DNA of 64,000 nucleotides, from assembly GCF_029910095.1 (NCBI RefSeq), contig NZ_CP094526.1, positions 1,178,001 to 1,242,000 of the forward strand. Reading direction: 5' to 3'. Shown in pieces: positions 9,168-17,764 of the stretch. The stretch's first letter is position 1. Each line of letters begins with the position of its first letter. This DNA comes from Bradyrhizobium sp. ISRA464 (GTDB lineage Bacteria; Pseudomonadota; Alphaproteobacteria; Rhizobiales; Xanthobacteraceae). Below the pieces are notes generated by a model. The model had not been told where the DNA came from. It searched no databases and saw only the letters and a list, made by a program, of their open reading frames with translations. The position numbers were made by a program, and so were the translations under genes.

Positions 9168-9629
9168 ATGGCGCCTGAAATCCAGACTCGCTACGTCTTC
9201 ACGATCACCGCACGTATCGCTGACGTGACTTCCGCCGGCGACATCGGGACCGGCGTCCGCCGCATCATCCCGATCACCGGCGGCGAGGTGAGGGGAGAGA
9301 AGGTCAACGGCAAGGTGCTGAGCTTCGGCGCCGACTTCCAGATCATCCGGCCCAGCGAGCTGATCGAGCTGGAGGCGAAATATGCATTCGAGACCGACGA
9401 CGGCGCCGTGGTTTATGTCGAGAACAAGGGCATCCGGTTCGGGCCGGTCGATCTGCTGCAGAAGCTGAAGCGCGGCGAGCCGGTTGATCCAAAGCTGATC
9501 TATTTCCGCACCGTGCCGAAGTTCGAGACCGGTGCCGAGAAATATCGTTGGCTGATGGAGCACATTTTCATCGCCTCCGCCGCGCGCCACGCCGACCGCG
9601 TCGTGATCGACGTGCATCAGGTGCTGTAG
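9168..9629 (+). CDS. DUF3237 family protein
   Basis: 153-residue protein matching the DUF3237/UPF0311 family (ETRYVFTIT-like start, IIPITGGEVRGEKVNGKVL, ADFQIIRPSELIELEAKYA). Members are small beta-barrel proteins often found in aromatic or CoA-thioester catabolic clusters, without a settled function. It follows the TRAP operon and precedes the MarR-type operator of the next unit, and may be the last gene of the TRAP transcript. Confidence 0.88.
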   Translation: MAPEIQTRYVFTITARIADVTSAGDIGTGVRRIIPITGGEVRGEKVNGKVLSFGADFQIIRPSELIELEAKYAFETDDGAVVYVENKGIRFGPVDLLQKLKRGEPVDPKLIYFRTVPKFETGAEKYRWLMEHIFIASAARHADRVVIDVHQVL

Positions 9630-9732
9630 GTTCTGCAAACCCGGCTCAGCTCCAGAGTCGCCGTCGCCATACGGAATAGCCGCTCCGTCCGGAGGAGTGT
9701 GAAGTCCCAGGGGCATATTGACTCCTGTGATG

Positions 9733-9753
9733 ATAGTTATACAACATAACTAT
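9733..9753. promoter_or_regulatory. Putative MarR operator before the catabolic operon
   Basis: Perfect inverted repeat ATAGTTAT-ACAAC-ATAACTAT, 8-bp arms and 5-bp spacer, ending 23 bp before the crotonase ATG. It is the best copy of the TTAT-N5-ATAA pattern in the window and in a position to block transcription. Binding by the MarR protein at 18985 is inferred. Confidence 0.7.
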
Positions 9754-9776
9754 TCTGAACAGGAAACAATAACGCC

Positions 9777-10571
9777 ATGGGAAACGCCTCCGCCGCTGAC
9801 GACGCGGCGCTGCTCAAGATCGAACAGTCCGGCGCCGTGCTGACCGTGGGCCTCAACCGTCCCGCCAAGCGCAACGCGCTGAACGACGGCATCATCCTTG
9901 CGCTGCAGGACTGCTTTTCCACCATTCCCGACACGATCGGCGCCGTCGTCATCCACGGCATCGGCGATCACTTCTCCTCCGGTCTCGATCTGTCAGAACT
10001 GACCGAACGCGACGCGACCGAAGGGCTGGTGCATTCCCAGATGTGGCATCGCGTGTTCGACCGCATCCAGTATTGCCGCGTGCCCGTGATCGCCGCGTTG
10101 AAGGGCGCGGTGATCGGCGGCGGTCTCGAGCTTGCCTGCGCCGCGCATATCCGCGTCGCCGAGCCTTCTGCCTATTTCGCGCTGCCGGAGGGGCAGCGCG
10201 GCATCTTCGTCGGCGGCGGCGGATCGGTGCGGCTGCCGCGGCTGATCGGCGTGCCGAGGATGGCCGACATGATGCTGACCGGCCGCGTCTATTCCGCGAC
10301 CGAAGGCGCCTCCTACGGATTCTCGCAATATCTCACCGAGGCCGGCGGCTCGTTGCCGAAGGCGCTGGAGCTTGCCGAACGGGTCGCCGCGAACGCGCCG
10401 CTGACCAATTTCGCGGTGCTGCAGGCGTTGCCGATGATCGCGGAGGCCAATCCGCAGACCGGGCTGCTGATGGAATCCCTGATGGCGACCGTCGCGCAGA
10501 GCGATAAAGAAGCCAAGCGGCGGATCCGCGAATTCCTTGACCGCAAGACCGCCAAGGTGAAGCCGACATGA
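9777..10571 (+). CDS. Enoyl-CoA hydratase/isomerase family protein (hydroxycinnamoyl-CoA hydratase candidate)
   Basis: 264 residues of the crotonase fold. The oxyanion and acidic positions are visible in IGGGLELACAAH (around 119-130) and FALPEGQRGIFVGGGG. Both glutamates aligned with the catalytic pair of enoyl-CoA hydratase appear present (ELA and LPE), whereas known feruloyl-CoA hydratase-lyases lack the first. This favours simple hydration of the cinnamoyl-CoA double bond. The gene opens the catabolic operon and overlaps the feruloyl-CoA synthase start by ATGA. By position it resembles couA of R. palustris, which is described as a hydratase/lyase, so either route remains possible. Confidence 0.9.
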   Translation: MGNASAADDAALLKIEQSGAVLTVGLNRPAKRNALNDGIILALQDCFSTIPDTIGAVVIHGIGDHFSSGLDLSELTERDATEGLVHSQMWHRVFDRIQYCRVPVIAALKGAVIGGGLELACAAHIRVAEPSAYFALPEGQRGIFVGGGGSVRLPRLIGVPRMADMMLTGRVYSATEGASYGFSQYLTEAGGSLPKALELAERVAANAPLTNFAVLQALPMIAEANPQTGLLMESLMATVAQSDKEAKRRIREFLDRKTAKVKPT

Positions 10572-12451
10572 GCGCCAAGCCTGATACGCCCGCGTCCGCG
10601 ACAGCCGCCAGCGCACATCCGCTGCGCCCGATCTCCTTCGGCAATCCAGTCGTCACCGTCGAGCGCCGCGCCGATGGCACGATCTATCTTCGTCCGAAGG
10701 TGAAGCTTGCCGACTATCCCGTTCGCATCACCGACCGCCTGCATCACTGGGCCAGGGCCAAGCCGAACCGCGTGTTCATGGCCGAGCGCGCGTCAGGCGG
10801 TGGCTGGCGGCAGATCACCTACGCGCAACTGCTGGAGACGACCCGGCATCTTGCGTCGGCCCTGATCGCGCGCAGATTGTCCGCCGAGCGGCCGATCGTG
10901 ATTCTGTCTGGCAATTCGGTCGACCACGCGCTGATCGCGTTCGGCGCGCTGTATGCCGGCATTCCGTTCTGTCCGGTCTCGCCGGCCTATTCGCTGGTGT
11001 CGCGCGATTACGGCAAGCTCGGTTTCCTGATCAAGCTGCTGACGCCGGGCCTCGTCTTCGTCGACGACGCCGACAAGTTCGCCGATGCGCTGGTCGCCAA
11101 TGTGCCTGCGGGCATTGAGATCGCGGCCAGCCGCGGCGCCGTGCCCGGCCGTGACGTCACCCGGCTCACTGATCTACTGGCGACGCTCGAAGATGCGCGC
11201 CTTGACGCAGTCCATGAGGCAATCGGTCCGGACACGATTGCCAAATTCCTGCTCACATCGGGCTCAACGGGCAATCCGAAGGCCGTCATCAACACGCAGC
11301 GCATGATCTGCGCCAACCAGGTGATGCTGCGCGAGACGCTGGCGTTCCTGAAGGACGAGCCGCCGGTCATCGTCGACTGGCTGCCGTGGAATCACACCTT
11401 CGGCGGCAATCACAATATCGGGCTGACGCTCTACAACGGCGGCTCGATGTATCTCGACGAGGGCAAGCCGATGCCCGGCGGCATCGAGGAGACCGTGCGA
11501 AACCTGCGCGAGATTTCGCCGACGGTCTATTTCAACGTGCCCAAGGGCTATGAATCGCTGCTGCCTTATCTGCGCGACGATGCAAGCTTGCGGGCGAAAT
11601 TCTTCGACCGTCTGCATGCGATGTTCTTCTCGGGTGCGGCGCTGTCTCCATTCGTCTGGAATAGCCTCGACGAACTCGCGGTGCGGGAGAAGGGCTATCG
11701 CGTGCCGATGTTGACAGGCCTGGGTGCGACGGAAACATCGCCGTTCTTCATGTCGGTACGCCCCGCCACCAGTCGCTCCGGCCATGTCGGGCTTCCGGTG
11801 CCGGGCAACGATGCCAAGCTGGTGCCGAACAACGGCAAGCTGGAGGTCCGCGCCAAGGGGCCGAACGTCACGCCGGGCTACTGGCGCCAGCCGGATTTGA
11901 CCGCCAAGGCCTTCGACGAGGAGGGCTTCTACAAGTTTGGTGATGCACTGAAGCCTGCTAATCTCAATGATTTCGATGCCGGCTTCGACTTCGACGGCCG
12001 TATCGCCGAAGACTTCAAGCTGGCGAGCGGCACCTGGGTCAGCGTCGGTCCTTTAAGGGCGCGGTTTGTCGGCACCTGTGCGCCGCTGGTGCGCGACGTC
12101 GTGATCGCAGGCCTCAACCGCGACGAGATCTCGGCGATCGTCATCCTCGACCTCGACGGCTGCCGCCTGATCAATCCCGATCTTGCGGCCAACGATGTCG
12201 CCGCGGCCGCTGCCGATCCATTGGTGCGCGCGGCCTTCCGCGAACGCTTCGCGCGATTCCTCGCCAGCGCGACCGGTTCGTCGAACCGCATCACCCGCGC
12301 GATCCTGCTCGACACGCCGTTGTCGATCGATCGCGGCGAGATCACCGACAAGGGCTCGATCAACCAGCGCGCGGTGCTGGAGCATCGCGCAGCGTTGATC
12401 GATGCGCTCTATGCGCCGGTGCCGCCGCCATCCATCATCACGCTAACCTGA
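10568..12451 (+). CDS. Feruloyl-CoA synthase (hydroxycinnamate-CoA ligase)
   Basis: 627-residue adenylate-forming enzyme. The AMP-binding P-loop LLTSGSTGNPKAVINTQ lies near residues 223-239, followed by DWLPWNHTFGGNHNIG, the GLGATETSPFF motif near 385, and a C-terminal lid with ITDKGSINQRAVLEHR. The length and the WLPWNHTFGGN block are typical of the long feruloyl-CoA synthase family. It activates ferulate, p-coumarate or caffeate to the CoA thioester using ATP. It starts within the stop of the crotonase gene (ATGA) and precedes the SDR by 20 bp. The exact hydroxycinnamate preferred is not readable. Confidence 0.92.
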   Translation: MSAKPDTPASATAASAHPLRPISFGNPVVTVERRADGTIYLRPKVKLADYPVRITDRLHHWARAKPNRVFMAERASGGGWRQITYAQLLETTRHLASALIARRLSAERPIVILSGNSVDHALIAFGALYAGIPFCPVSPAYSLVSRDYGKLGFLIKLLTPGLVFVDDADKFADALVANVPAGIEIAASRGAVPGRDVTRLTDLLATLEDARLDAVHEAIGPDTIAKFLLTSGSTGNPKAVINTQRMICANQVMLRETLAFLKDEPPVIVDWLPWNHTFGGNHNIGLTLYNGGSMYLDEGKPMPGGIEETVRNLREISPTVYFNVPKGYESLLPYLRDDASLRAKFFDRLHAMFFSGAALSPFVWNSLDELAVREKGYRVPMLTGLGATETSPFFMSVRPATSRSGHVGLPVPGNDAKLVPNNGKLEVRAKGPNVTPGYWRQPDLTAKAFDEEGFYKFGDALKPANLNDFDAGFDFDGRIAEDFKLASGTWVSVGPLRARFVGTCAPLVRDVVIAGLNRDEISAIVILDLDGCRLINPDLAANDVAAAAADPLVRAAFRERFARFLASATGSSNRITRAILLDTPLSIDRGEITDKGSINQRAVLEHRAALIDALYAPVPPPSIITLT

Positions 12452-12471
12452 TTTCGAAGAGGAGAACCGCT

Positions 12472-13233
12472 ATGCAGTTGAAGGATCAGGCCGCCATCGT
12501 CACCGGAGGTGCATCGGGATTGGGCGCCGCAACCGCGCGCCGGCTGGCCGCGCAAGGCGCCAAGGTCGCGGTCTGCGACCTCAACGCCAAGCTCGCCGAG
12601 AGCGTGGCGGCCGAGATCGGCGGCATTCCGCTGGTCTGCGACGTGGCCGATGCGGCGGCCGCCGAAGCCGCGGTCGCGCAAGCCGCCAAGGCGCATGGCC
12701 CGGCGCGCGTGCTGGTGAACTGCGCCGGCATCGGGGTCGCAAAGCGCGTGATCGGCCGCGAGGGGCCGATGGCGCTTGGCGATTTTGACAAGGTGATCAA
12801 GGTCAATCTGATCGGCTCCTTCAACATGCTGCGGCTTGCGACCGCTGACATGTCCAAGCTGGAGCCGCTTTCAACAGGTGAGCGTGGCGTCGTGATCTGC
12901 ACCGCTTCCGTCGCCGCCTATGACGGCCAGATCGGGCAGGCGGCGTATTCGGCGTCGAAGGGCGGTATCGTTGCGATGACGCTGCCGATCGCCCGCGAGC
13001 TTGCGCAGTTCGGCATCCGCGTGCTGACGATCGCGCCCGGCCTGTTCCTCACGCCGCTGCTCGCCAACCTGCCGCAGGAGGCGCAGGATTCGCTTGCCGC
13101 GGCAATTCCGTTCCCGCGCAGGCTCGGCCAGGCCGACGAGTTCGCCTCGCTGGCGCTGCACATGATCGACAACCCCTATCTGAACGGCGAAGTGGTGCGG
13201 CTCGATGCCGCGCTCCGAATGGCGCCGCGCTAA
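12472..13233 (+). CDS. SDR family 3-hydroxyacyl-CoA dehydrogenase (HSD17B10-like)
   Basis: 253 residues. The NAD-binding TGGASGLGAATARRL motif is near 10-24, NCAGIGVAKR near 83, and the catalytic Tyr/Lys is in YSASKGG near 159, with preceding Ser in TASVAAYDG. It closely resembles type II 3-hydroxyacyl-CoA dehydrogenases. In this operon it would oxidise the beta-hydroxyacyl-CoA made by the crotonase, which supports a beta-oxidation-like side-chain route. A GAGGAG ribosome site precedes ATG 12472. No thiolase lies in this operon. The nearest is the pimB-like gene at 36574. Confidence 0.92.
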   Translation: MQLKDQAAIVTGGASGLGAATARRLAAQGAKVAVCDLNAKLAESVAAEIGGIPLVCDVADAAAAEAAVAQAAKAHGPARVLVNCAGIGVAKRVIGREGPMALGDFDKVIKVNLIGSFNMLRLATADMSKLEPLSTGERGVVICTASVAAYDGQIGQAAYSASKGGIVAMTLPIARELAQFGIRVLTIAPGLFLTPLLANLPQEAQDSLAAAIPFPRRLGQADEFASLALHMIDNPYLNGEVVRLDAALRMAPR

Positions 13234-13271
13234 GTATGGCCATGAGTATAGGTCGAGAGCGTCTGGCGAGC

Positions 13272-13386
13272 TCGCTTCCACCTCTCCCATTGGGAGAGGT
13301 GGATCGCGCAGCGATCCGGGTGAGCGGTTGCGATCAACAACGAAGACCGTACCCCCTCACCCCAGCCCTCTCCCCATGGGAGAGGG
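13272..13386. repeat. Intergenic palindromic repeat (CTCTCCCATTGGGAGAG type)
   Basis: CTCCCATTGGGAG at the left and CTCCCCATGGGAGAG at the right flank GATCGCGCAGCGATCC and a CCCTCACCCCAGCC stretch, a composition seen in dispersed Bradyrhizobium repeats. It occupies most of the SDR-thioesterase gap and may separate their expression. Confidence 0.7.
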
Positions 13387-13426
13387 AGCCAACCGCTGGT
13401 GCCGCACTATCGGAGTTCGCTAAACC

Positions 13427-13846
13427 ATGTTCGTCAATCGGCGCGACGTGCAGATCCAGTGGGGCGATTGCGACCCCGCCAACATCGTCTACTACCCGCG
13501 CTACTTCGCGATGTTCGACGATTCGACCTCGATCATGTTCGAAGTAGCCGGTTTCTCGAAGCAGGATATCATCCACAAATACGGGCTGGTCGGCATTCCC
13601 ATGGTCGACACGCGGGCGAAATTCTATATCCCGTCAACCTACGGCGACTGGATCACCATCGAGAGCCGGATCGAGAGCATCAAGCGCTCGAGCTTCGAGG
13701 TCGTGCACCGCGTGTTCAAGGGGGAGGCGCTTGCGATCGAGGCGTTCGAGACCCGGGTGCTGGTCGGCCGCCACCCGGACGATCCCAACAAATTGAAATC
13801 GGCGCCGTTTCCGCAGGAGATCGTTGACCGTTTCATGAAGGACTGA
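13427..13846 (+). CDS. 4-hydroxybenzoyl-CoA thioesterase family protein
   Basis: 139-residue hotdog thioesterase. The motif WGDCDPANIVYYPRYF near residues 12-27 carries the Asp equivalent to the catalytic Asp17 of Pseudomonas 4-hydroxybenzoyl-CoA thioesterase (GDCDPAGIV). It is expected to release 4-hydroxybenzoate, or vanillate in the ferulate branch, from the CoA ester. The former feeds the PobA encoded at 4647, so the gene links the side-chain pathway to protocatechuate formation. It is cytoplasmic. The role is inferred from motif and context. Confidence 0.9.
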   Translation: MFVNRRDVQIQWGDCDPANIVYYPRYFAMFDDSTSIMFEVAGFSKQDIIHKYGLVGIPMVDTRAKFYIPSTYGDWITIESRIESIKRSSFEVVHRVFKGEALAIEAFETRVLVGRHPDDPNKLKSAPFPQEIVDRFMKD

Positions 13847-13897
13847 CTCGCAGTCCTCCATGACCTAAAGAAGGGGCTGAATTTGCCCCGCAAAATT

Positions 13898-13907
13898 GGT
13901 TTAAACC
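13898..13907. promoter_or_regulatory. Palindrome upstream of the aromatic-acid binding protein gene
   Basis: GGTTTAAACC, a perfect 10-bp palindrome 27 bp before ATG 13935. It differs from the TTAT-N5-ATAA sites. It may be an operator for another regulator or a chance palindrome. Confidence 0.3.
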
Positions 13908-13934
13908 GAAAACACTATCCGCAGGGAGGAATAG

Positions 13935-15086
13935 ATGAGGAAGGCCACTCTCGCCGCCGCGGCGTTCGCGGCGGCTGTTGCGCTGCCGGGAGCGCCGGCG
14001 CTGGCACAGACCAACGAAATCACCATCGGTATCTCGATCTCGACCACCGGACCTGCCGCAGCCCTTGGCATCCCCGAGCGCAATGCGCTCGATTTCGTGC
14101 CGAAGGAGATCGGCGGCGTGCCGCTCAAGCTGATCGTGCTCGATGACGGCGGCGACCCGACCGCTGCGACCACCAATGCGCGGCGCTTCGTCACCGAATC
14201 CAAGGCCGACATCATCATGGGCTCCTGCACCACGCCGCCGTCGATCGCGGTGTCGACGGTCGCCAACGAAGCCGGCATTCCGCATCTTGGCCTTGCGCCG
14301 TTCCCGATCAACGAGGCGCGCGCCAAGTGGTCGGTCGACCTGCCGCAGTCGATCCCGATCATGGGCAAGGTGCTCTACGAGCATATGAAGGCGCACAACA
14401 TCAAGACCGTCGGCTATATCGGCTACTCCGATTCCTACGGCGACCTCTGGGTCAACGACTTCAAAAAGCAGGCGGTGCCGATGGGTCTGACCATGACCGA
14501 CGAGGAGCGCTTCGCGCGTCCCGACACCTCGGTCGCGGGCCAGGTGCTCAAGCTCGTCGCTGCCAATCCCGACGCCATCCTGATCGGAGCCTCCGGCACC
14601 GCCGCGGCGCTGCCGCAGACCGCGCTGCGCGAGCGCGGCTACAAGGGCTTGATCTATCAGACCCATGGCGCCGCCAGCATGGACTTCATCCGGATCGCGG
14701 GTGCGGCCGCCGAAGGCGTCATCATGTCGGCAGGTCCTGTGATGTCGCCGGAGACACAGCCGGACAGCGCGCTGACCAAGAAGCCGGGCCTCGCGCTGAA
14801 CACCGCCTATGAGGCAAAATACGGTCCCAACAGCCGCAGCCAGTTCGCCGGCCACTCCTACGACGCCTTCGAGGTGCTGAAACGCGTCGTCCCGGTGGCG
14901 CTTAAGACGGCCAAGCCCGGCACGCCGGAATTCCGCGAGGCGATCCGTAAGGCGTTCATCTCGGAAAAGGAAATCGTCGCGACCCAAGGCGTCTACAACT
15001 GGACCGAAAAGGACCGCTACGGCCTCGACGACCGTTCGCGCATCCTGCTGACGGTGAAGGACGGGAAGTACGTTCCGGCGATGTAA
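13935..15086 (+). CDS. ABC transporter substrate-binding protein, type 1 (CouP-like)
   Basis: 383 residues with a Sec signal peptide (MRKATLAAAAFAAAVALPGAPALAQ is split across residues 1-25) and a periplasmic-binding-protein type 1 fold (TIGISISTTGPAAALGIPERN, ADIIMGSCTTPPSIAV, TVGYIGYSDSYGDLW). It is of the branched-chain amino-acid receptor type, yet sits inside a hydroxycinnamate cluster. R. palustris CouP, a p-coumarate receptor, occupies an equivalent place, so an aromatic acid is the likely ligand. A GGGAGGAA ribosome site precedes it and an intrinsic terminator follows. Its permease and ATPase genes are convergent at 15262-18805. Confidence 0.94.
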   Translation: MRKATLAAAAFAAAVALPGAPALAQTNEITIGISISTTGPAAALGIPERNALDFVPKEIGGVPLKLIVLDDGGDPTAATTNARRFVTESKADIIMGSCTTPPSIAVSTVANEAGIPHLGLAPFPINEARAKWSVDLPQSIPIMGKVLYEHMKAHNIKTVGYIGYSDSYGDLWVNDFKKQAVPMGLTMTDEERFARPDTSVAGQVLKLVAANPDAILIGASGTAAALPQTALRERGYKGLIYQTHGAASMDFIRIAGAAAEGVIMSAGPVMSPETQPDSALTKKPGLALNTAYEAKYGPNSRSQFAGHSYDAFEVLKRVVPVALKTAKPGTPEFREAIRKAFISEKEIVATQGVYNWTEKDRYGLDDRSRILLTVKDGKYVPAM

Positions 15087-15112
15087 GCTGGTTGCGGGCT
15101 TGTGAAACGAAG

Positions 15113-15141
15113 AAGCCGGTCTCAGCGAGGCCGGCTTTTTT
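15113..15141 (+). terminator. Intrinsic terminator of the catabolic operon
   Basis: AAGCCGG and CCGGCTT arms, extended by CTC/GAG around a short loop, followed by six Ts, 27 bp after the binding-protein stop. Confidence 0.85.
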
Positions 15142-15161
15142 GCTGCGATGATAGCGCGCCC

Positions 15162-15260
15162 TAAAGCGCGATGAGATTAGGTTGAATCGTCATCGCGCTT
15201 TAGCTCTTTGTTTGAGCATGATCTTTTCGGAAAACCGCTTCACACTTTTCCGGATCATGC
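15162..15260. repeat. Composite dispersed repeat (two hairpins)
   Basis: First hairpin: TAAAGCGCGATGA at 15162-15174 and TCATCGCGCTTTA at 15190-15202. Second: GCATGATC and GATCATGC ends at 15216-15260 around CTTTTCGGAAAACCGCTTC. Both motifs are widespread in Rhizobiales intergenic DNA. The element separates convergent transcripts. Confidence 0.8.
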
Positions 15261-15261
15261 C

Positions 15262-15993
15262 CTAAATCGCGCTTTCGCCTTCGTGCTGGAAGCCGAGATA
15301 GCTCGCCGCGACGGCCTTGTTGGCAGCGATGTCTTTCGCGGAGCCGCTGAGCACGAACTCGCCGAGCTCCATCACATAGGCACGGTCGGCGATCTGCAGC
15401 GCTGCTTGCGCGTTCTGCTCGACCAGCAGCACCGAGACGCCGGCAGCGCGGAGTTCGCCGACGATGCGGAAGATGTCGGCGACGATGATCGGGGCAAGCC
15501 CGAGGCTCGGCTCGTCCAGCATCAATAGCTTCGGCGCGCCCATCAGCGCGCGGCCCATCGCCAGCATCTGCTGCTCGCCGCCGGAGAGCGTGCCGGCGAG
15601 TTGCTTGCGCCGCTCCTTCAGGCGCGGAAACAGCGTGTAGACCCGCTCGAGCGAGGTTGCCGCGGTCGCCTTCGGGATGCGGAACGCACCGAGCTCGAGA
15701 TTGTCCTCGACATTCATGGTGCCGAACAATTCGCGATGCTCCGGCACCAGGCTCAAGCCGGTGGCGACGCGGTCCTCGATGTCGAGGGGGGCGAGGTCGG
15801 TGCCGGCGAAGCTCGTGCGGCCCCTCAGCGGCAAGATACCCATCACGGCGTTGAGCAGCGTGGTCTTGCCGGCGCCGTTGGCGCCGATGATGGTGACGAT
15901 CTCGTTCTCGGCGACGTCGAGTGAAACGCCGCGCACGGCCTCGACCTTGCCGTAGGAGATATGGACGTCGGCAACTGTCAGCAGCGCGCTCAT
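15262..15993 (-). CDS. livF: Branched-chain-type ABC transporter ATP-binding protein (LivF)
   Basis: 243 residues from ATG 15993. Walker A GANGAGKTT is near 38-46, the ABC signature LSGGEQQ near 140, Walker B LLMLDEPSLGLAP near 160 and the switch LLVEQNAQ near 193. It energises import by the LivHM pore. It overlaps the upstream LivM-LivG fusion gene by ATGA. The long open frame continuing to 17520 is out-of-frame reading through the fusion gene. By context it serves aromatic acid uptake. Confidence 0.94.
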   Translation of the reverse strand: MSALLTVADVHISYGKVEAVRGVSLDVAENEIVTIIGANGAGKTTLLNAVMGILPLRGRTSFAGTDLAPLDIEDRVATGLSLVPEHRELFGTMNVEDNLELGAFRIPKATAATSLERVYTLFPRLKERRKQLAGTLSGGEQQMLAMGRALMGAPKLLMLDEPSLGLAPIIVADIFRIVGELRAAGVSVLLVEQNAQAALQIADRAYVMELGEFVLSGSAKDIAANKAVAASYLGFQHEGESAI

Positions 15994-17759
15994 GCTGCGG
16001 CTCCGAGATAGGCCTTGATCACGTCGGGATTGGTCTTGATGGCGGCTGGCGTGCCTTCCGCGATCTTGGTGCCGAAATCGAGCACCACGATGCGGTCGGC
16101 GAGGTCCATCACAAAGCCCATGTCGTGCTCCACCAGCAGCACCGACATGCCGCCGTCGCGCAATTGCCGCAGCAGCGCGGCGAGCCGCTGCTTTTCCATG
16201 TGACGCAGGCCGGCGGCCGGCTCGTCGAGCAGCAGCAGCATCGGGTCGACGCACAGGGCGCGCGCGATCTCGACGATGCGCTGTTGTCCGAGCGACAGCG
16301 AGCCCGCGAGCTGGTCGATCTGGTCGGACAGGCCGACCCGCTCGATCTGCCGCGCGGCTTCGGCCAGCAGCTTCGCTTCGTCGGCGCGATCGAGCCGCAG
16401 CATGCTGGAGATCGCGCCGGAGGATCCGCGCAGATGCGCGCCGATCGCGACGTTCTCGAGCACGGTCATGTCGGGCACCAGCTTGACGTGTTGGAAGGTC
16501 CTGGACACGCCGAGCTTGACGATCTCCTGCGGCGGCGCGTTCTCGACCTTGCGGCCGAGCACCGAGATCGCGCCGCTGGTTGCTGTCAAGACGCCGGTGA
16601 TCAGGTTGAAGGTCGTGCTCTTGCCGGCGCCGTTCGGCCCGATCAGCGCGACGATCTCCCGGGCGTTCACATCGAAGGAGACGTCGTTGACAGCGATCAC
16701 GCCGCCAAACTGCTTGCGCGCCTTCTCGATATGCAGCAGCACCGTGGATGAGGCCGGGGCCCGCTCGCGGTGTTCCAGCTTCAGCGAGGTGTCGGGTGTC
16801 TTGCGGGCCGGCTTGAACGGCAGCCGCGACATCAGCCACGGCCAGACGCCGGTCGGCGCGAGCTGCAACAGCAGCACCAGCATGATGCCGAACACGATGG
16901 TCTCGAGCTGGCTCTGACCGCCGAAGATGTAGGGCAGGTAGCTCTGCAGCACTTCCTTGAGCACCACGACGATGCCGGCGCCGAGCACGGCGCCCCAGAC
17001 ATAGCCCGCGCCACCGACGACGGCGATGAACAGATATTCGATGCCGGCCTGCGCACCGAACGGCGTCGGGTTGGCGGCGCGCTGGAAATGCGCGTAGAGC
17101 CAGCCGGACAGGCCGGCCAGCACCGCGGCATAGATGAACACCAGGAGCTTGGCGCGCGGCGTCTGCACGCCGAACGCCTCCGCGGCGATATGTCCGCGCC
17201 GCAGCGCGCGGATGGCCCGTCCGGTGCGGGAATCCAGCAGGTTCATGGTCAGCAGCGCGGAGAGTAGCACCGCGACCCAGATCGCGTAATAGATCGCGTC
17301 CGGGCTCAGCATCTTGAACGAGCCGATCGAGAGCGGCGGAATGCCGGAGATGCCGTCGTTGCGGCCGAGGAATTCGAGCTTGCTGAACAGATAGAACAGG
17401 CCGATGCCCCAGGCGATGGTGCCGAGCGGCAGGTAGTGGCCCGAGAGCCGGACCGTGACGATGCCGAGCAGCACGGCCGCGATGCCGCTGACCAGGAGCG
17501 AGGCCGGCAACGTCAGCCACGGCGACATGCCATAGGCGGTGGTGAGAACCGCCGTGGTGTAGGCGCCGAAGCCGCAGAACGCGGCCTGGCCGAATGAGGT
17601 GAGGCCACCGACGCCGGTGAGCAGCACCAGCCCCATCGCGACCAGCGCGGCGAGGCCGATATTGTCGAGCAGCACGATCCAGAACGGCGGAATGCCCAGG
17701 ACGAGCGGGATCACCGCCATCACGAGCGCGAAGATGATGAGCGGAAGGCGCTGCGTCAT
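15990..17759 (-). CDS. Fused ABC permease/ATP-binding protein (LivM-LivG)
   Basis: 589 residues from ATG 17759. Residues 1-310 are a LivM permease with about nine helices ([35 protein letters not shown], and [18 protein letters not shown]). Residues 345-589 are a LivG ATPase with Walker [10 protein letters not shown] near 372, signature LSLGQQR, Walker [16 protein letters not shown] and C-terminal [15 protein letters not shown] linker rich in charged residues joins them. The fusion fixes one permease to one ATPase and leaves LivF as the partner ATPase. It precedes livF with ATGA overlap and follows livH by 5 bp. Confidence 0.94.
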   Translation of the reverse strand: MTQRLPLIIFALVMAVIPLVLGIPPFWIVLLDNIGLAALVAMGLVLLTGVGGLTSFGQAAFCGFGAYTTAVLTTAYGMSPWLTLPASLLVSGIAAVLLGIVTVRLSGHYLPLGTIAWGIGLFYLFSKLEFLGRNDGISGIPPLSIGSFKMLSPDAIYYAIWVAVLLSALLTMNLLDSRTGRAIRALRRGHIAAEAFGVQTPRAKLLVFIYAAVLAGLSGWLYAHFQRAANPTPFGAQAGIEYLFIAVVGGAGYVWGAVLGAGIVVVLKEVLQSYLPYIFGGQSQLETIVFGIMLVLLLQLAPTGVWPWLMSRLPFKPARKTPDTSLKLEHRERAPASSTVLLHIEKARKQFGGVIAVNDVSFDVNAREIVALIGPNGAGKSTTFNLITGVLTATSGAISVLGRKVENAPPQEIVKLGVSRTFQHVKLVPDMTVLENVAIGAHLRGSSGAISSMLRLDRADEAKLLAEAARQIERVGLSDQIDQLAGSLSLGQQRIVEIARALCVDPMLLLLDEPAAGLRHMEKQRLAALLRQLRDGGMSVLLVEHDMGFVMDLADRIVVLDFGTKIAEGTPAAIKTNPDVIKAYLGAAA

Positions 17760-17764
17760 CGCAC

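Noticed and set aside
15994..17520. Apparent N-terminal extension of livF through the permease gene
   Set aside because: The upstream part is out-of-frame reading of the LivM-LivG gene; LivF homologues begin at the [15 protein letters not shown] start.
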